Below are positions 1 to 7,977 of a stretch of 14,205 bases of DNA, one piece after another (the stretch's first letter is position 1; the number at the start of each line of letters is the position of its first letter). The notes beneath the pieces are model-generated. The model did not search any database and was not told the origin of the DNA. It worked only from the letters and a program-made list of their open reading frames with translations. This DNA comes from DASZXJ01 sp035545895. GTDB lineage: Bacteria; Planctomycetota; Phycisphaerae; Tepidisphaerales; Tepidisphaeraceae. The stretch spans positions 1 through 14,205 of the forward strand of contig DASZXJ010000177.1 of the NCBI GenBank assembly GCA_035545895.1. Direction: 5' to 3'. The position numbers were made by a program, and so were the translations under genes.

Positions 1-1427
1 GCCAGCGGGTCGAAATCAAGGAAATGATCAGGTCGCGCATACCACACACGCTTGTTCTGCCGCGGAATTGTGGGTTCAATCATCCTGGCTTCGTCACCGG
101 GTGGCAGGCGCGCGAGGATACTGGTTGCGGTAAGTATCTCCGTCCTCTTCGCGCCCAAGTCAAACACCGGCGGAACCTGATCGGCACTGAATTGCCGCCA
201 TTCTGCTCGTGTAATGGGACGCACTTTTTCATGGGGGGAGGCCACCAGCAACATGCCGTGAGCGGCCAGATTGGCAAAGAGAAGGGCTTGCGTATTAGGT
301 CCCATCCCTGCCGCTTCGTCCCGGTTCTGGCGATCATGAAACTCACGTATTGCCCCGACAACTGCAGCGGGTAACCCAATGCACGTCAAGAGCCGCGCGA
401 CAAGGTCCGCGTGTCGGATCCCCAGCGCCGTTGCTTCAACCTCGGCCACCGGCAAATCATTTGCCAGGGCGTAGTTGAGCACCTGGGTGTATTCCTCCGC
501 AAAGTGCTGGCGCAAGAGAATCTCACCGAGGTCGTGACAGAGTCCGACCAGGTGATTGACGCTTTCCTGTTCCGAGTTCTGCTTTAGCAGCAGCAATGGA
601 AGCAACTCCGCAACCGCAAAGGAATGTTGCCAACAACGCATGCTGTTGAAACCGTCATGTTCCTCCGGCGGAAAGGCAGCAAAGATCCCTATGCTGACTG
701 CCATGCCATGAATTCCACGCACACCGACGTTTCGGGCAGCGTCCTCCACATTCCGGATTCGGCAGCGACTTCCCGTGGAGGCCGAATTGGCAAGTTGCAT
801 CACCCGTGCGGCGAGAATTGGATCGCTCTGGATGACCTGCACCACATCTCCAAGCGCGGCATCAGGAGAACTCGCCACGGATATCAGGCGAGCAACAACG
901 CCAGCGAGCGTTTTGCCACCGGCGACCTGTTCCAGGCGCTCCAGGGTTTTTTCGCGGGTAAGCAGCTTCGGAATTTCTGTCTTGCCAATCACTGGGTGGG
1001 CTTGGCTAACAGTGGAGCTTTTCGATGACAAGATTTTGGTATCAGGAACAGCAACCTTTGGTGGCTGCAGGAGTTTCTCAATTCGTGCCAACAACTCGGT
1101 AATCGAAAAGGCGGCTTTCAAAATATATCCTTCAACGCCAATTCTTGCGGCCTGCAAGATCGCCGACTTTTGAGAGGAATTCGTCAACAGAATCGTAGGT
1201 ATCGGAGAAGTCGCGTCTTCCGCGCGAAGCGACCTTAAGAACGCCAAGCCATCGGTGTCGGGCATTTGCAGGTCGAGCAGAATCAGATCTGGTCGAGCCT
1301 CGCTGAGGGATCCCAGCGCCATTCGGACATTGGCCGCACAATGGACGACGTAACCACGTGTACGCAACATTGCGGCAATGGGCTCTCGGACAATCGGTTC
1401 ATCGTCAACGACAAGGATGGTGGCCAC
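1..1427 (-). CDS. Receiver-HDOD domain response regulator (C-terminus beyond the window)
   Basis: About 475 residues are visible; the reading frame is still open at base 1, so the C-terminus is missing. Residues 1-120 form a CheY-like receiver: acidic pair Asp8/Asp9, phospho-acceptor Asp52 in LILLDLQMP, Thr82 and Lys104. Residues about 152-400 match the HDOD family, a degenerate HD-hydrolase fold used for regulatory protein contacts; WQHS near 268 and CHDLGE near 298 are its landmarks, and the latter keeps an HD pair. Residues 450-475 (including VWYARPDHFLDFD) lie beyond the HDOD domain and may begin a further domain. The GTG start is chosen because GGAG (1433-1436 on this strand) lies 5 bases upstream and the receiver begins at once; an in-frame ATG at 1469 would add 14 unremarkable residues without a clear ribosome site. 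It lies on the strand opposite to the large signalling operon. Domain identity is strong; the signal and output partner are unknown. Confidence 0.93.
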   Translation of the reverse strand, partial: MATILVVDDEPIVREPIAAMLRTRGYVVHCAANVRMALGSLSEARPDLILLDLQMPDTDGLAFLRSLRAEDATSPIPTILLTNSSQKSAILQAARIGVEGYILKAAFSITELLARIEKLLQPPKVAVPDTKILSSKSSTVSQAHPVIGKTEIPKLLTREKTLERLEQVAGGKTLAGVVARLISVASSPDAALGDVVQVIQSDPILAARVMQLANSASTGSRCRIRNVEDAARNVGVRGIHGMAVSIGIFAAFPPEEHDGFNSMRCWQHSFAVAELLPLLLLKQNSEQESVNHLVGLCHDLGEILLRQHFAEEYTQVLNYALANDLPVAEVEATALGIRHADLVARLLTCIGLPAAVVGAIREFHDRQNRDEAAGMGPNTQALLFANLAAHGMLLVASPHEKVRPITRAEWRQFSADQVPPVFDLGAKRTEILTATSILARLPPGDEARMIEPTIPRQNKRVWYARPDHFLDFDPL

Positions 1428-1738
1428 AACGACTCCGATAGTTTGCCGCGACAAGCTTGATCGCAGCATTGAATAATTAGATCGCCGATGGAAGACGCCG
1501 AATTACCGTCGCCGATCCATGGTCGAGCACACAAATGAAGTATCGGATATCCCACCACTCATGACGAGATGATGGTTAGACGATCAAGACTTCGTGAAAT
1601 CTCCCTCAAACGTCTGAATACAACGGGATTCAAGTGAAGCCGTCTGCGGCCTCAATCCGTCCAGCTATTCATGTCAAGATAAGGGAATCTCGGGCACCGC
1701 TGGCCGACAAAACTTTGGTTCGCAATTGTCGAAGCAAC
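1428..1738. other. Intergenic region without a supported gene
   Basis: These 311 bases separate two minus-strand genes. Six-frame reading shows no open frame with both a ribosome site and protein-like composition. It must contain the HDOD gene promoter, and probably the LuxR gene terminator, but I could not identify a convincing -35/-10 pair or a GC-rich hairpin followed by a T-run. Confidence 0.5.
1433..1436 (-). promoter_or_regulatory. Shine-Dalgarno site deciding the GTG start of the HDOD gene
   Basis: GGAG sits 5 bases before GTG at 1427. The competing in-frame ATG at 1469 is preceded by AT-rich sequence with no purine-rich ribosome site, so translation from the GTG is favoured. Confidence 0.6.
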
Positions 1739-2527
1739 TCAACTCGAAGCCGTATGCGCTTCGAAGCGCGATTTTTTTCTCGCGGCATTGAGCCGTAGCA
1801 AGAGTGCTAGTCTGCCCTGAACGCCAACTTTGCGGTAGATGGACTTGATATGGGCGTGCAGCGTGTGCGGACTCATATCCAACTTGATCGCGATCTGCTT
1901 TTCGCTGAGCTCGGATTTCAATTCCGCCATAGTTCGAAGCTCCGGCTCTGTGAGCGAGTCAAATGGCGGACCAAGAGTGTGCGGAGATTGCCAGGCGAGG
2001 GTACTGCGAATTTGTTTGGAAAGTTCTCGCGTCAAAATACATAGATCGCCAAACGTCTCGGTGGAAATCGCAAGATTACCAAATCGTTTGTGGGCAATGA
2101 GCGTCAATCGATGATGCGGATCGATTTCCGCCGACAAGACGACCACGCGGGAGTGTCCATCGAATTGGGCTGGTTCTGCAGCCTCAAGTGGTTGTCCCAG
2201 TTGCCGGGCGTGGAAGGATTTAAACGCATCGGGCGGTCGATTTTCGCTGTGCGGCAGGAGCTGCCGGTTTATCCGCTCCAACAAGTCTCTCGCGGCTTCC
2301 GGAGAGCTAAACGCAGGGTGATGTCCAAATGCGGCCGCAAGAAGCAAGTTACGCATCGACTCGCAAGCGATGGAAAACGCGATGCAATCGATGTTGAGTG
2401 CTCGGCTCAGGACGAACGGAAGCTTCGAACACTGCTCAAGGGAATCCGTGTAATCCACGCACGAAACCGCAAGATCAACGATTGTCTCTGACGGGTGGAG
2501 GAAGTAGGGGGAAGTTGTGTTGAGCAT
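1739..2527 (-). CDS. LuxR/GerE-type helix-turn-helix transcriptional regulator
   Basis: This is a 262-residue protein with a C-terminal GerE DNA-binding domain at about residues 190-248. LTEPELRTMAEL, the recognition-helix region MSPHTLHAHIKSIYRKVGV and the following LALLLRL match the family's four-helix pattern. Residues 1-185 carry no receiver, PAS or autoinducer-domain signature that I recognise, so the input is unknown. The start is uncertain. ATG at 2527 has AGGTGG close upstream (2531-2536). An upstream in-frame ATG at 2692 has AGGA at an ideal 8-base spacing (2701-2704) and would add 55 residues, but that stretch is very T-rich in third positions and reads more like promoter DNA than coding sequence. 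The gene diverges from the giant surface-protein operon, a classic arrangement for a local regulator; that it controls the operon is inference. Confidence 0.88.
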   Translation of the reverse strand: MLNTTSPYFLHPSETIVDLAVSCVDYTDSLEQCSKLPFVLSRALNIDCIAFSIACESMRNLLLAAAFGHHPAFSSPEAARDLLERINRQLLPHSENRPPDAFKSFHARQLGQPLEAAEPAQFDGHSRVVVLSAEIDPHHRLTLIAHKRFGNLAISTETFGDLCILTRELSKQIRSTLAWQSPHTLGPPFDSLTEPELRTMAELKSELSEKQIAIKLDMSPHTLHAHIKSIYRKVGVQGRLALLLRLNAARKKSRFEAHTASS

Positions 2528-2883
2528 GATCCACCTGCAAATCAAAAGTTCCCAATGGGCCTCTTCTGTACAAACGATTCGCGGATTGGTACTGCTGTTG
2601 GCTCCTATCGGTAATTTAAGAGAAACATTAATAAGAAAATGGAAAAGTTCAATATAAAAAAATAAGCTGCGTGAAACTTGCATTTGGGGCATTTAACGGT
2701 TCCTAACAGATTGCTACTATTTTCACGGGTTGCCGACCCCCCTGTATCCCCCCCCTGCTTCCGGACAATTTGGCGTAATTGGGGTGCCTAGAGAGGTGTA
2801 AGCTGCTTTCAGTATTCGAGCGATACGCGTTCTAAGTCCTCTGCTAATGGACTCTGTTCGTCGAACCAACTAGGAAATACACC
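2528..2883. promoter_or_regulatory. Divergent regulatory region between the LuxR gene and the surface-protein operon
   Basis: These 356 bases (191 if the LuxR gene starts at 2692) must hold promoters in both directions. The part near the LuxR gene, about 2600-2665, is strongly AT-rich. The part nearer the operon has two C-tracts, C6 at 2737-2742 and C8 at 2748-2755, separated by TGTAT. A ribosome site AGGA lies 8 bases before ATG 2884. I could not place -35/-10 boxes or a regulator palindrome with confidence. Confidence 0.45.
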
Positions 2884-5800
2884 ATGAGTATTTGCAAACA
2901 TCATTATAGAAACGCCTCTTTATTGGGAGCGATATGCGCATTTTTTAGGCAATCGCAAGTCAAGGCGACGCTCGCGAAACAAGGTCGTTCGCGGTCCAAG
3001 CAGCGAATCGCCCGCTCACGCCGGCGGCTGTCGTCGTTTGAATTTCTGGAATCCAAAATTGCTCCCACGACAGTTATCTGGCTCGGCCTGGGGGCCATTT
3101 TCGACAACTGGAGCGTTGGCCTCAATTGGTCGACGCTTTCGCCACCGCAGGATGGAGATGACGTGATATTCACCGGCATCCTCCAAACGACCAACGTCAA
3201 CGATATTGCCAACCTTTCGCTTCATTCCATCACTTTTTCAGCCAATAATTTCTCCATTTCAGGCAGTGCCATTACATTGACGGGTTCGGGAGGCGGAATT
3301 GTGGTGGATAATGGCGTCACGACTGCCGCAACGATCAACCTTCCCCTGATCTTCAGTACAGCCCAAGGAGTGAGCGTCGCCAACAGTGGCGCCACGTTGC
3401 GCTTGTCGAGAGGAGTGAGCGGCGCAGGCGGGCTGACCAAGACGGGGGCGGGGAAGCTTGTGTTGTCGAGTGCCAGCAACTACACCGGCGCAACCACGGT
3501 GAACGCCGGGATACTTGCCAATGGCGTTGCGAATGCCCTTCCGGGGTCGAATGATCTAATTGTGAATGGCGGGATTTTCGACCTCGGAGGCTTTGCCCAG
3601 ACCCTCAGGAGCATCTCCGGAGCGGGAACAATTACCAACTCTGGGTCGGCTGCAATCCTGACGGTGAACAACTCCTCGTCAACAACATTCTCCGGGCCCA
3701 TCACTGGCGCCGTCAAAATAATCAAGATCAACGCAGGCACGCTGGCTCTTACCAACAGCGGCAGCAACTACAGCGGTGGCACGGAATTGGACGCGGGCAT
3801 CCTGAGTTTTTCGAGCGGCGCCTTGGGTAGCGGCTCGATTACGTTTGGCGGCGGGACATTGCAATACGCCCTGGCGAATTCCCAGGATATCTCCGGCCGG
3901 ATAACTGGCAGTTCCGGCTCGATTTGCATTGATCCAAATGGAAACGCGGTGACCTATTCGAGTCCGCTGGCCGCGAGCAACACAGGGGGCCTCACGATGC
4001 TGGGGAGCGGCACACTGCTGCTCTCTGGAAACAGTGGTTACTCTGGTCCCACCCTCGTTAGCGCGGGTGTGCTGCTCGTGGATGGAACAATCGGGGTTTC
4101 AACGGATGTGGAAGTGAGCGGCGGGACATTGGGAGGTACTGGCTCCATCGGAGGCGAGGTGACAGTAGATTCAGGGGGTACCTTTGCGCCAGGTGACACA
4201 AGCGCCGGTACCGGCATATTGCATGCCGGTAGTCTGATTTTTGCGTCGGGTTCGCGTTATCTGATGGATCTCAATGGCACGACCTTGGGTGCCGAATACG
4301 ACCAAGGCAGCATCAGCGGCGGAATTACCTTAGGGAGCCCAACGCTGGTCGCTACCCTTGGATTTTCGCCGACCGTCGGAACAGTGTTTACCATTGTCTC
4401 GGGGGCAACGAGCTTGAGCGGGATCTTCAGTGGCTTGCCTGAAGGAACACTGTTTTTCATCGGCGGGAGATTATTCGCCATTTCTTACGCTGGCGGAAGT
4501 GGGCACGATGTCACGCTGTCTGTGGTGCAGGCGGTGTTGAACGTGCTGGGAATCACCGCCAACGGCAAAACGTACGACGGCACCACCGATGTCACGCTCA
4601 ACACGGGTTCCGCGAGTCTTTCTGGCATAGTAGCGGGGGATCCGGGAACCGTCTTGCTCGACTTCAGCGCCCTCGGGGCACAGTTTTCCACCAAAAACGC
4701 CAGCAGCAACATGGCCGTCAACATCAGCGGCATAGCACTCACCGGCACGAGTGCGATGAATTACACGCTGAATCAGCCTAGTGCCTCCGCCACCATCTTT
4801 CAGCGCCCTCTTACGGTGACTCCGGTTGCCCTGGACAGAGTCTACGATGGCACAACGGCCGCAAGCGTCACGTTGGGGGATGACCGGATCTTGGGGGACG
4901 ACCTCACCTTGAGTCTCGTCTCGGCGACCTTTGACGATCGAAATGCGGGGAGCGGGAAATTGATGACGGTGACCGGAATTTCGGTACAGGGTGGTGCAGA
5001 CGCCGGGAACTACACCTTGGCCGCCACCGCCGCTACGGCAAACGCGACCATCGGAATTCGTCCGCTGGTGGTAACGGGTGTGACAGATACAAAGACATAT
5101 GACGGAACGACCCACAGCGCGGCCATACCCGTGATTACTTCCGGGAGCCTGGCGCCGGGTGATGTGGCGGCGTTCTTCCAGACATTCAACTCCAGGAATG
5201 CTGGCATCGGTCTGACGCTTGCTCCAGGCGGTGCCGTTAACGACGGAAATGGTGGGGGCAACTATGGAGTCACCCTCGTCAACGCAACTGGAACGATTGT
5301 TGCGCGGATCCTGACGGTCACGGCGACAACTGAGGATAAGATTTATGACGCGACCGCACAGACATCCGCAAATCTCACCGACGATCGGATCGTTGGCGAT
5401 GCACTGACCCTGAGCTACTCGACAGCCAATTTCAGCGATAAATACGCCGGGATTGGAAAGTCCGTCACCATCGCCGGCATCACGATTCTCCCTGGGGGAG
5501 ACGCCGGAAATTACACCCTTGCCGCAACCTCCGTCTCCGCGTCAGCCTCCATCGTTGCGCGGGTGATAACGATCACGGCATCAGGCGTGAGCAAGGTCTA
5601 TGATGGCTCGGCGAGCGCAACTGTCACGCTGGCGGGGAATGGACTTCCTGGAGACGCACTTAACCTGAATTATTCGAGCGCGATATTTGATGACAAGCAT
5701 GTTGGCGCGGGCAAAGAAGTCACTGTTTCAGGTTTGATCCTGTCTGGCGCCGACGCGTCCAACTACAGTCTCGCCGCGTCATCCACATCAGCAACCGCCA

Positions 5801-7977
5801 ACATTACCGCGCGTACTTTGGTTGTTACTGCCACGGGTGTGGATCGCATCTATGATGGTACCACTGATGCGACGGTCACGCTTTCGGACAATGGAATTCC
5901 AGGGGATGCAATCAATCTCAGTTACACAACCGCCATCTTTAACGATCGCAATGTTGGCACTTCCAAGGTGATTCACGTCGCCGGCATCTCAGTGGGTGGG
6001 GCGGACGCTGGCAATTACACTTTGGCAGGTACCACTACCCTGGCAAGCGCAGGCGTTGCGCCGGCGGCCCTCACCGTAACTGCCGTCACCGCGTTCAAGA
6101 CGTACGATGGCACAGTTGCCACTACGGTCATACCGGTGATTTTCTCGGGCAGTCTGGCCGCCGGCGACACTGCCGGGTTCTTCGAGGCCTTTTCCAGTAA
6201 GAATGCCGCGATGAATGTGGCGCTCAACGCAGGCGGGGTGGTCATCGATGGAAACAACGGCAACAACTACAGCGTGAACTTCATTGGCGCCACCGGCAGC
6301 ATCTTCTCACGTACGCTCAATGTTGGCGCGAATGCGCAGAACAGAGTCTATGACGGCACCATGCAAGCCACGGTCAGCTTATCGGACAACCGCATTGCGG
6401 GTGATGACCTGGTGCTGGGGTATGCGAGCGCCACCTTTGGCGACAAGAATGCCGGGAGCGGGAAGGCTGTGGCGGTGACGGGAATCTCAATTTCCGGAGG
6501 TGCCGATGCGTCGAATTATACCCTGGCCGCCAGTGCGGCAATGGCAAGCGCGACCATCAGCGTGCGGCCGCTGGTCATCACGAGCACGGCAGACACCAAG
6601 ACCTACGACGGGGGCACCACAAGTACTGGTCTCCCCGCAATTACGACCGGCAGTCTCGCTGTGGGCGATAGCGCGGTCCTCTCGCAGTCATTTGCCAGCA
6701 GAAACGCCGGAATCAACATTGTCTTAACGGCTGGCGGCGCCATCAACGATGGGAATGGTGGAAACAACTACAGCTTAACTTTCCTGCCTGCCTTGGGACG
6801 CATTAATCCGCGCCCGCTGCACGTGACCGCGTTGGGGCAAGACAGAATCTACGATGGGACCACCACCGCCTCTGTAACATTATCCGACGACCGCATAGGG
6901 GGTGACGCGTTTACGGTCAACCATGGGGCGGCCCACTTCGTTGACAAGAATGCAGGCGTCGCCAAGGCGATAACGGTGCCGGGCCTGAACCTATCAGGAC
7001 CTGATGCCGCCAATTATTCGCCGGTGAATTCTACGATTGCAGGAACAGCATCGATCGCGCCGCGGACGCTGAATGTTCGCGCGAAAGCGCAGAATAAAGA
7101 GGACGACGGCACAAATGTTGCGTCAGTCACGTTCACAGATGATCGTATTCATGGGGATGTTCTCACGATTGGATTTGACAGCGCATCGTTTGCCGACGCC
7201 CTGGTCGGGCAGGATAAAAACGTCACAGTGTCGGGAGTCCACATTACAGGCGCAGATTCGGGAAATTACGTTCTTGCTTCATCAACCTTGCTGGCTACGG
7301 CGACAATTTCTCCACCCATTCTTCCCCCACCACCAGTGCCGCCGAATCCGGACCCGCCGCCTCCCGACCCAATTTCACCAAATCCCGGTCCCAGACCTCC
7401 CTTCCCAGTTATTCCTCAGATTCCTTCGCCATTTCAGCCGGGCCCGCCCCTTAACCCAACGCCCGCTTTTCCGGTCGCGCCCGCCCCCCCTACGCCTGAC
7501 GCTCCGGCTTTGCCCGCCAATCCGGTGGAGAAGCCCGCAGACAAGGTGAGCGTGCCGGTGCAGGTGGCTTCCGTTAAAGCGATCGATGCACTTGCGATCG
7601 TCAGTATTCAAACTGGCAGCAAGCCCATTCCCGACGGCGGTACACCCTTCAAGCCGGAATTGCGACCCAGGCCCGAACCTGAACCGTCTAGTACACAAGT
7701 AAAGGCAGAACCTGTGCAGCCGGTGAAACCACCGGAACTGCCAGCAGGCATTTCGCGCCTCGGGCTGTCGATCAGCCTCTCCATCACGGCAGGGTTTGTC
7801 ATTCATTTCACTCTTCCTCGCGCGCTGCTTGCGAGTCTGCTCACATCGTCGCCCGCGTGGCGCTGGTGTGATCCAGTGCCCGTGCTCCGTCGGCGGAAAG
7901 CACCATCACCGATGAAGAAACACTCGTGGGCCAGTCTCTGGCGCCGCAGAGTGGAGACGGGAGGGACTACGACATGA
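2884..7977 (+). CDS. Giant PATR/YDG-repeat surface protein with C-terminal membrane anchor
   Basis: This 1697-residue protein is probably exported. Its N-terminus is basic (RSRSKQRIARSRRR) followed by FEFLESKIAPTT at about 52-63. That resembles the LEPR-XLL-type N-terminal motif of exported planctomycete and verrucomicrobial proteins rather than an ordinary signal peptide. Residues 64-540 are Gly/Ser/Thr-rich beta-helix-like sequence with three autotransporter-associated beta-strand (PATR) repeats. Residues 551-1477 are eleven YDG-type repeats of 82-90 residues. Residues about 1478-1545 are proline-rich and resemble a wall- or periplasm-spanning linker. Residues about 1626-1655 are hydrophobic, followed by an Arg/Lys-rich tail (VLRRRK, MKKHSWASLWRRR), which predicts a single TM with the tail in the cytoplasm. 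No autotransporter barrel, PEP-CTERM or LPXTG motif is seen. AGGA lies 8 bases before the ATG. It is the first gene of the operon, and its stop overlaps the next start. Adhesin, matrix or sensor-ectodomain roles are all possible; function is not established. Confidence 0.9.
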   Translation: MSICKHHYRNASLLGAICAFFRQSQVKATLAKQGRSRSKQRIARSRRRLSSFEFLESKIAPTTVIWLGLGAIFDNWSVGLNWSTLSPPQDGDDVIFTGILQTTNVNDIANLSLHSITFSANNFSISGSAITLTGSGGGIVVDNGVTTAATINLPLIFSTAQGVSVANSGATLRLSRGVSGAGGLTKTGAGKLVLSSASNYTGATTVNAGILANGVANALPGSNDLIVNGGIFDLGGFAQTLRSISGAGTITNSGSAAILTVNNSSSTTFSGPITGAVKIIKINAGTLALTNSGSNYSGGTELDAGILSFSSGALGSGSITFGGGTLQYALANSQDISGRITGSSGSICIDPNGNAVTYSSPLAASNTGGLTMLGSGTLLLSGNSGYSGPTLVSAGVLLVDGTIGVSTDVEVSGGTLGGTGSIGGEVTVDSGGTFAPGDTSAGTGILHAGSLIFASGSRYLMDLNGTTLGAEYDQGSISGGITLGSPTLVATLGFSPTVGTVFTIVSGATSLSGIFSGLPEGTLFFIGGRLFAISYAGGSGHDVTLSVVQAVLNVLGITANGKTYDGTTDVTLNTGSASLSGIVAGDPGTVLLDFSALGAQFSTKNASSNMAVNISGIALTGTSAMNYTLNQPSASATIFQRPLTVTPVALDRVYDGTTAASVTLGDDRILGDDLTLSLVSATFDDRNAGSGKLMTVTGISVQGGADAGNYTLAATAATANATIGIRPLVVTGVTDTKTYDGTTHSAAIPVITSGSLAPGDVAAFFQTFNSRNAGIGLTLAPGGAVNDGNGGGNYGVTLVNATGTIVARILTVTATTEDKIYDATAQTSANLTDDRIVGDALTLSYSTANFSDKYAGIGKSVTIAGITILPGGDAGNYTLAATSVSASASIVARVITITASGVSKVYDGSASATVTLAGNGLPGDALNLNYSSAIFDDKHVGAGKEVTVSGLILSGADASNYSLAASSTSATANITARTLVVTATGVDRIYDGTTDATVTLSDNGIPGDAINLSYTTAIFNDRNVGTSKVIHVAGISVGGADAGNYTLAGTTTLASAGVAPAALTVTAVTAFKTYDGTVATTVIPVIFSGSLAAGDTAGFFEAFSSKNAAMNVALNAGGVVIDGNNGNNYSVNFIGATGSIFSRTLNVGANAQNRVYDGTMQATVSLSDNRIAGDDLVLGYASATFGDKNAGSGKAVAVTGISISGGADASNYTLAASAAMASATISVRPLVITSTADTKTYDGGTTSTGLPAITTGSLAVGDSAVLSQSFASRNAGINIVLTAGGAINDGNGGNNYSLTFLPALGRINPRPLHVTALGQDRIYDGTTTASVTLSDDRIGGDAFTVNHGAAHFVDKNAGVAKAITVPGLNLSGPDAANYSPVNSTIAGTASIAPRTLNVRAKAQNKEDDGTNVASVTFTDDRIHGDVLTIGFDSASFADALVGQDKNVTVSGVHITGADSGNYVLASSTLLATATISPPILPPPPVPPNPDPPPPDPISPNPGPRPPFPVIPQIPSPFQPGPPLNPTPAFPVAPAPPTPDAPALPANPVEKPADKVSVPVQVASVKAIDALAIVSIQTGSKPIPDGGTPFKPELRPRPEPEPSSTQVKAEPVQPVKPPELPAGISRLGLSISLSITAGFVIHFTLPRALLASLLTSSPAWRWCDPVPVLRRRKAPSPMKKHSWASLWRRRVETGGTTT
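3421..4194 (+). repeat. Three autotransporter-associated beta-strand (PATR) repeats in the surface protein
   Basis: Units follow the pattern GxLTKxGxGxLxLSGxNxYxGxTxVxxGxL: GLTKTGAGKLVLSSASNY (about 3430), a looser copy INAGTLALTNSGSNYSGG (about 3727), and LTMLGSGTLLLSGNSGYS (about 3991). The third is followed by the usual cap GGTLGGTGSIGG and a FAPG turn. These repeats form right-handed beta-helix passenger-like folds in exported proteins. Confidence 0.85.
4534..7314 (+). repeat. Eleven tandem YDG-type repeats encoded in the surface protein
   Basis: Units begin at 4534, 4804, 5059, 5305, 5560, 5812, 6064, 6310, 6565, 6811 and 7063, most with Arg followed by a beta strand and [KR]xYDGTT. Two subtypes occur. 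Type A (units 2, 4, 5, 6, 8, 10, 11; 84-85 residues) carries DDRIxGDxLTLSY, a DKNAGxGK-like turn and GADAxNYTLA. Type B (units 3, 7, 9; 82 residues) carries ITSGSLAxGD and NDGNGGNNYS. Unit 1 is divergent and 90 residues long. Unit 4 has YDAT and unit 11 has EDDGT, so both have lost part of the signature. DNA copies are well diverged at synonymous sites, so recent slippage is unlikely. Confidence 0.92.

Noticed and set aside
24..1173. Plus-strand open frames (24-374, 624-1028, 775-1173) and minus 80-379
   Set aside because: They lie inside the minus-strand receiver-HDOD reading frame, which has clear domain motifs throughout; their own translations are low-complexity and unlike known proteins.
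4471..5115. Minus-strand 214-residue open frame
   Set aside because: It is antisense to the YDG repeats; repeat codon bias creates long shadow frames here, and no ribosome site or domain is seen.
4534..7314. CRISPR-like or DNA-level tandem repeat
   Set aside because: The periodicity of about 250 bases is at protein level; DNA copies differ widely and there are no conserved short direct repeats with unique spacers.
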